A stretch of DNA of 38,078 nucleotides. It comes from Chromera velia (Eukaryota > Sar > Chromeraceae). The stretch lies in assembly GCA_018398765.1 (NCBI GenBank), contig JAHBMJ010002410.1:1-38078 (forward strand), given 5' to 3'. Position 1 is the first letter of the stretch. Each line of letters begins with the position of its first letter. Position numbers and translations under genes: made by a program. A model generated the notes under the pieces. That model did not search any database. It had not been told where the DNA came from and saw nothing but the letters and a program-made list of their open reading frames with translations. Positions 33,454-38,078 of the stretch are shown one piece after another.

Positions 33454-34095
33454 AATCAGTCAACGCCCGCCTCATTTCACACAGAGCTCATTCAAGGCTA
33501 TCATAGCATTTCGCAGTTTTCGACTGACCAGGTTTCCTGAAGTTTTAAGTCGGAGAAAATTTCGGATTGATATTGTCTCTTGATGCATTCGATAAACAGT
33601 TCCGTCTTTTCTTTTGTTCGTTCCTTTTTTTGTGTGTTCAGCTGCCGAAAGAGGACGCAGAGAACATTCAGCCGTATCTTTCTGAAAACGGTCAGCAAAC
33701 TGTGCGCTTCCGTTCTTCTCCTTTCTTTTTTCTGTGTCTTTTTCTCTCCTTATCTCTTTTCTATCCTCGGCTCCCTTTCTGATAATTCCGTCTTTTTCTT
33801 CTTCCCGTGAAGTCTCTCCCTCTTTTTCTTCTTCCCATGCAGTCTCTCCCTCTTTTTCTTCTTTCCATGCAGTCTCTCCCTCTTTTTCTTCTTCCCATGC
33901 AGTCTCTCCCTCTAAAGCTTCCTCTCTCCCTCCCTCCCTCCGTTGATGGGAGGAAGGAAGGAAGCTTTCTCTCTTTGCTGTCTGTCTCTGTTCCTAACGG
34001 AGGGATGGGATATGTTCACCATCTGTAAAGGAAGGAAGGAAGGAAGGAAGGCGCCTTTTGCTTTTGCCTCCTGCCTCTGCACATTCCAGCTGTGC

Positions 34096-34132
<37 letters not shown>

Positions 34133-35520
34133 CGTGTGCGCGCGCGTGATTGCCTGATGCCTTTTCATCTCTAATCATGCGCAAGATCACGACTGGAGAG
34201 TCATGCAAAGTCCTCTCTGTCTGTTGCCTCCCCCGATCCCTCTTCCTTCCTTCCTTTCTTCCTTCGTTCCTTCCTTCCTTCCTTCCTTTCTGCCTGCAGG
34301 AACCCTTTTCGAGGACCGGTCGCTGGGTCTGCGCATGCGGCAGCTGGACAATGGAGTGAAGATCAACTTCAGACCCACAGATGAAGGCGCACAGGTCGGA
34401 AGCCTGCCTGCCTGCCTTGAGGGGGAGGTGTCGGTTGATTCTCCAAGCTGTCTGTCTCTCTTTAGCGGGATCACTTTGTGTCGATGCTTTTCTCCCTCCA
34501 TTTTTTGGCGAGAAAGAGAAAGAGACTAGGTGCACGAGATGGACAAAGAGAGAGAGAGAGAGAGGGAGGTCCACATTTTGTTCCACAACGCCGGGGGAAC
34601 GAGAATCGGTGTGATACAGGACTCCAAAATTTACCAGAGAACTAGAGCGGCGTCGAATCATACTTGTTTCCGTGTCTCCCTGGACATTCATTCGTAAGAA
34701 GAGCGCAAGTCCACTCATGTGACTAACTGCATGCAGGCTTATGTCCGCATTCTGATTCCTGGAGGGAGGATGGCTGAAGTGGAGGGCGACATGAAGGCAG
34801 GCGCTCTTGCACTCGGTCTGTCTGCTTATTCATACATTTATTTGATTTGACTGAACGCCGCTTTGCTTGCCCGCATATCTGTCTGTCTGTCTGTCTGATA
34901 TTCTTTCTTTCTTTTTGTCTGTTGTGTTCACGAAGAAAAAGAGGGAGAAGAAGAAGAAACATATAGTCTGTCTGTGGATGCGAGCGGAAGACCAAAATTT
35001 CTCGTTGTCCCCCCATAAAGCCCTCCCTACTCTTTTCTTCCTCTTTTCCTCTCCATATTTCCCTCCCGTCTTTCAAGCTTTCGTGCTGGGCGTCCCTTTG
35101 AGTCTGCCTGACGGTCGCTTTCTTCCGTTCAATGTGTATATTCTTGGTATCTGTTGGACAGAATCAAACCAACGCCTCACGACACCCGCACTCACTCCCT
35201 CGCAAACTTGCACTTCGTTCCCCCCCCCCCCCCNCCCCCCCAAAAGAAAAAACGCTAACTTGCACTTCCTTCCACTTTGTGACTACACACACGCAGGTGC
35301 CAAGACTTTGATGGAAGGGGGCGCTTTCGGCAGCCACACCCGCGAGCAGATTGAGTTGTTTTGCAACAAGCACCTCTTGGCAGTGAACATCCAGTGCGAG
35401 ACCGACACGGTCGCTCTGGACTTCGCGGTACCGACAATCATCGATGAGCAGACAGGGGAGGCGTCAGAGGACCCGCGTCAATATGGAAACACCGAAGCGG
35501 TTTTCCAGGTCAGAGAGAGA

Positions 35521-35572
<52 letters not shown>

Positions 35573-37032
35573 GAGAGCGTGCGCACAAGAGACAAGCAGT
35601 GGCTGCACGTGGAGGCGCCTGTCGGATCTGTTTGGTTCGAGGTTGTTCAGTGACACCTCAATTCAAGAAAAGAAAAGCTGCGAAGAGATCTGCCATGCAC
35701 CGCTTCATCTGTCCATGCACTCACTTTCGCGTAAAAGAAGGAAGCCACGTGACTGACTCTTTGTGACGAAGTTCGCAAGTGACGATCGTTCATGATCATG
35801 CAAACCTTTTCTTCTCCATGCCCCCGCGTGTGAGAAATCGAGGAAACGTATTATTTCAGGTTGGTTCTCTTAATTTTGGCTTTTCCGCACATTGTACAAC
35901 GCGCAGAGTATAACTGGCTGCGAAATTGAGGCGGAAGAGCCAGGGCCATAAACTGAGACTTTCCATACCTGTCTGGCTAGTCCGTTTTTTGCATGAAAAT
36001 CGTAAAGAGGGGTGTACAGAGTATGCAATGCAATTGGCAGCTAAGAGCCGCAGTAACTCACCAAAAAGTCGATCTTCTTCTGAAATTACCTGGGGCACGA
36101 TGACATGCCTCCCTCCCTCCCGCAAGATCTTTCTTTTCTTTTCTGGCCGTTTCTTCATCAGTGAGGCGTCGTCTTCATTTTTTTGTTTGTGCCTCTGCTC
36201 TCTTTTCTCCCTCTCCACCCCCCTGTCTGACACTGTCTGTGAGTTATTGTGTGTGCAGATCATCAGGTCGATTCTCGCAGCAGGTACAGAGAGGGACGAC
36301 CCTCTGACGATCCAATTCCAAGAGGACGCGTTCCGCAGAGCTCAGGTGCGAAGGGAAAGGGAAGGGGGGGGGTTGTTGTAGACAAATCTGCTTTTTGTGT
36401 GTCCACCGAAGGAAGCGCCTTCCGTGTGGTCAGGCGGGTCTCAGGGGGGGGTTGCAAAGACGGACAGGCTCGCGCGGACGTGAGTGGGGCTGTCTGTGCG
36501 TGGCTGTGCGGGGGGGAATAGACAAATCCTTCTCGCCTTCTGAGTGCGACAGTCCAACTAGAATCAATCTGCAGTTAGATGCCAAAGCGTGCGTGCCTGT
36601 GTGCATGTGTGTACGCATGCGTGTGTCTTTTGCTATCTATCTCTGCAGGCCTCGTTCGCGACGGAGAGCTCCCGACTTCGTCGGGACTTGTTGCAGAAGG
36701 GAATGATTGACTTGATTGGCGCAATGAGCGGAGAGGACAGCCGGTTCGTGGCACTCGATGAGAACATCCCGAAGCAGGTCACACTAGAGGTCTGTCTGTG
36801 TCTGTCTGTCTGTCAGTAGGTGACCCTCAAGCTGGACTGCATCCGATGGGGAGTCTGAAGAGCATGACGAAGAAGATCTTGGAGAGGAAAGATGGGGGAA
36901 AGAAAAGAAAGAAGAGAGCTACAGCCCTTCCTTCACCATCCAGCCTCTGCAGGCTAGCGGGACAAAAATGGCAGGAATGAGAGAGAAAGAAAGGGAGGAA
37001 GAAAGAAAAGCCAAACGCAACCCGTTGAAACA

Positions 37033-37070
<38 letters not shown>

Positions 37071-37188
37071 CCCTGAGGGTACTATGAAGGATGAAAGGCG
37101 GGAGACAAAATTCTGCACTCTCTGTCCACCTGCCCGCCCCCTGACAGACGATGCCCGGGTCTCTCTCTCTCTCGTCTTCTTCTGGATG

Positions 37189-37224
<36 letters not shown>

Positions 37225-38078
37225 TGTGTGTGCAGGAGGCAAAGGAAGCGATGGCCTCGCAGCTTGACACTCGAAACATCGAGGTGTCCATATTCGGGCA
37301 ATACTCCGTGCCTGTTGTTGAAGCCATCGCCAAGTTTTATCTCGGTCAGTCAGTCTGTTTTCGTAGACTGCAAGCTGCCTGCCAGGCTTCGTGCTACGCT
37401 TGTCACTCACGAAGTTTTCTTTTATGCCGCTTCGTCGACTCACTGACTGACTGACTGACTGACTGACCGACCGACCGACCGACCGACCGAATGAATGAAT
37501 GAATGAATGAGTGAATGAACCAGTAGGCCAGTGTGTCATTTGATCCATCTTTCTGCTCCCCCGTGGTGTGTGAAGCTGAGCTCTTGTGTTCTTTGTGTAA
37601 GAACGCATGTTTTTGAATGCGTATGCAGGCACAATCACGCCATCCTCCGGCCCGTCCCCCGCTGATTTGAGGACCAGAGACCCCGAAAAATTCTGGAACT
37701 TCCCGGAGAGACACACACTCCCCGAACACACGTGAGTGGAAGGAAGGAAGGAGTGAAGAGAAAGGAGAGGAGGGTGCAATTCATCGTATGGGGGCGTCCT
37801 TTTTTTCTCTGACTCTTTCTGAAATGTTTTGTTTGCTCAGTTGTTCTGAGCCGTCCCTGTCCTTTTTGGTTGAGAGAGCCATCTCCCGGTCCCTGCTTTT
37901 TTCGCGGTCCCTGCTTTTTTCGTTGTCTCATCGTGTGGTACCTGTCTTGTCGTGTGTTCTTCTCCTGTTTCGAATATAACAACGTGGCTGGTTGACGGAC
38001 CGGGTTAGTTGAATAAATGGATGAGTGAATGCATGCAGAGAGGTGGAGGGGAGAACAGTTAGGCATTTACTTTCATAC
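25511..38078 (+). CDS. SPP: Stromal processing peptidase (M16 metalloprotease), 3' end beyond window
   Basis: Exons: 25511-25654, 25738-26081, 26244-26417, 26759-26822, 27533-27663, 28047-28124, 28577-28646, 28927-29009, 29503-29617, 29794-29894, 30267-30347, 30807-30877, 31198-31327, 31506-31608, 31956-32013, 32243-32406, 32705-32836, 33642-33690, 34300-34394, 34737-34815, 35297-35508, 36259-36345, 36649-36789, 37236-37344, 37629-37731, 38039 onward. Every phase matches, giving 986 residues so far; plant SPP is about 1,250. SPP removes transit peptides from imported proteins in the stroma. The zinc site HMCEH is at 176-180, with a candidate third ligand Glu in LEHERKAVLSE (251 or 258). SPP-like segments are GLEYLILPNKHPAGRFEAHM, QTNAYTDFHHTVFF and FPLGELDQI; the second, non-catalytic M16 unit starts about residue 709 (RMRQLDNGVKINF). 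The start is chosen for its signal peptide. The family call is from protein similarity recalled, not searched. Confidence 0.93.
26952..27236. repeat. (TTTC)n polypyrimidine microsatellite in SPP intron 4
   Basis: About 285 bases of almost pure pyrimidine on the plus strand: TTTC with TTCG and TTTG interruptions, ending in TTCC repeats. The Phe/Leu-Ser and Lys/Arg-Glu frames on the two strands are repeat translations, not genes. Confidence 0.95.
27680..27756. repeat. (CT)n(GT)n microsatellite in SPP intron 5
   Basis: A CT run passes directly into a GT run just after the donor of exon 5. The same CT-then-GT arrangement recurs at 33402-33451 and 37172-37231. Confidence 0.93.
27897..28046 (+). 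repeat. Intron-dispersed module, copy B
   Basis: In SPP intron 5: begins CTCACCTTTCGGCCCCCCTG, continues with TTTTTGTCTGTTGTGTTCAT and GAAGAAACATATAGTCTGTC, and its CTGT tail runs straight into the functional acceptor CTGCAG at 28046. The module therefore supplies, or directly adjoins, the 3' splice site of exon 6. Confidence 0.85.
28125..28576 (+). other. GC-AG intron (SPP intron 6)
   Basis: The exon 6 end reads TACAG followed by GCAAGT. Only this donor keeps the frame (phase 2) into the next exon, giving the join HYR-PENAFLYVVGDLD expected for the family. AG|GCAAGT is the usual strong consensus that compensates a GC donor. The GT four bases further on gives the wrong phase. Confidence 0.85.
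28207..28249. repeat. (GGGA)n microsatellite in SPP intron 6
   Basis: A run of GGGA units inside the GC-AG intron. A (CCTT)n run follows at about 28334-28354, so the two could pair partially in the transcript. Confidence 0.85.
31154..31194. repeat. (GAAT)n microsatellite abutting the exon 13 acceptor
   Basis: GAATGAAT repeats extend to the acceptor AATGCAG at 31191-31197, so this 3' splice site lacks a pyrimidine tract. The exon is nonetheless required by family similarity and by phase. Confidence 0.85.
33402..33451. repeat. (CT)n(GT)n microsatellite in SPP intron 17
   Basis: A CT run is followed directly by a GT run within the 805-base intron 17 (32837-33641). Confidence 0.93.
33781..33913 (+). 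repeat. 30-bp tandem repeat carrying 3' splice-site-like ends
   Basis: Units of 30 bases at 33811-33840, 33841-33870 and 33871-33900, with a diverged copy before and a partial copy after. Each unit contains CCCTCTTTTTCTTCTTCCC and meets the next as ATGCAG|TCTCT, i.e. a pyrimidine tract plus an AG acceptor like those used by real exons of this gene. They lie in intron 18, 91 bases after exon 18. Confidence 0.9.
34898..34976 (+). repeat. Intron-dispersed module, copy C (shorter)
   Basis: In SPP intron 20: CTTTCTTTTTGTCTGTTGTG, then GAAGAAGAAACATATAGTCT, flanked on both sides by CTGT repeats. It lacks the CTCACCTTTCGG start of copies A and B, so it is truncated at the 5' side. Confidence 0.85.
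35221..35240. other. Assembly gap in poly-C
   Basis: A single N at 35234 lies inside a poly-C run in SPP intron 20, 63 bases upstream of exon 21. The intron length is uncertain; the exon model is unaffected. Confidence 0.9.
35515..35577. repeat. (GA)n microsatellite at the start of SPP intron 21
   Basis: A GA run follows the exon 21 donor GTCAGA directly. An Arg-Glu repeat frame runs through it and is not coding. Confidence 0.93.
37036..37231. repeat. (CA)n(GA)n and (CT)n(GT)n microsatellites in SPP intron 23
   Basis: A CA/GA run at 37030-37070 and its near reverse complement, a CT/GT run, at 37172-37231 could pair as a hairpin in the pre-mRNA. The GT run ends 4 bases before the exon 24 acceptor TGCAG. 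Confidence 0.85.
37439..37512. repeat. (GACT)n(GACC)n(GAAT)n microsatellite in SPP intron 24
   Basis: Three adjoining tetranucleotide runs (ACTG, ACCG, AATG) that differ by one base per unit, suggesting slippage plus substitution from one ancestral run. Confidence 0.93.

Noticed and set aside
36800-36980. Possible extra SPP exon after exon 23
   Set aside because: Its frames hit stops quickly, and exon 23 joins exon 24 in phase 0 as the family alignment expects.

Overview
This window is nuclear DNA from an intron-rich, repeat-rich eukaryote with a plastid, most likely a chromerid or related complex-plastid alga (Chromera velia-like). That name is inference: no species marker was searched. The supports are spliceosomal GT-AG introns in every gene, extreme microsatellite density, a stromal processing peptidase whose first exon encodes a signal peptide followed by a basic/Ser-rich stretch (bipartite targeting to a plastid with more than two membranes), and mostly canonical splice sites, which argue against a dinoflagellate.

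Layout. 1-8.6 kb is repeat-rich: a 146-bp tandem satellite (about 110-1320), a GC-rich island, a 35-bp minisatellite (3703-4445), and on the minus strand a decayed multi-exon gag-like gene with a CCHC zinc knuckle (4541-7340). From 8.6 to 14.05 kb, plus strand, lies a nine-exon GNAT acetyltransferase gene with an apparent membrane segment and two micro-exons; its first intron holds a near-perfect palindrome centred on a gap base. From 14.44 to about 17.48 kb, minus strand, is a 5'-truncated, frameshifted non-LTR retrotransposon with a tetranucleotide tail. At 17868-18403 is a hAT-like non-autonomous element. 18.4-21.1 kb has short tandem duplications and no gene I can support.

From 21.1 to 25.03 kb, minus strand, is a three-exon gene for a roughly 1,114-residue protein: one CELF-like RRM followed by a very long Pro/Ser-rich disordered tail. 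It is divergent, across 478 bp, from the gene that fills the rest of the window: the stromal processing peptidase (M16 metalloprotease), 25511 to beyond 38078, of which 26 exons and 986 residues could be joined with every reading phase consistent. One of its introns is GC-AG.

The genes do not form an operon. The SPP would remove transit peptides in the plastid stroma; the GNAT may also be organellar; the RRM protein is likely an RNA regulator. I found no evidence for a wholly new system. The most novel signals are a short sequence module present in three introns of two different genes (introner-like), tandem decoy 3' splice sites in one SPP intron, the hAT-like element filled with TTAGG-type motifs, and a high density of the palindromic motif TGCATGC.
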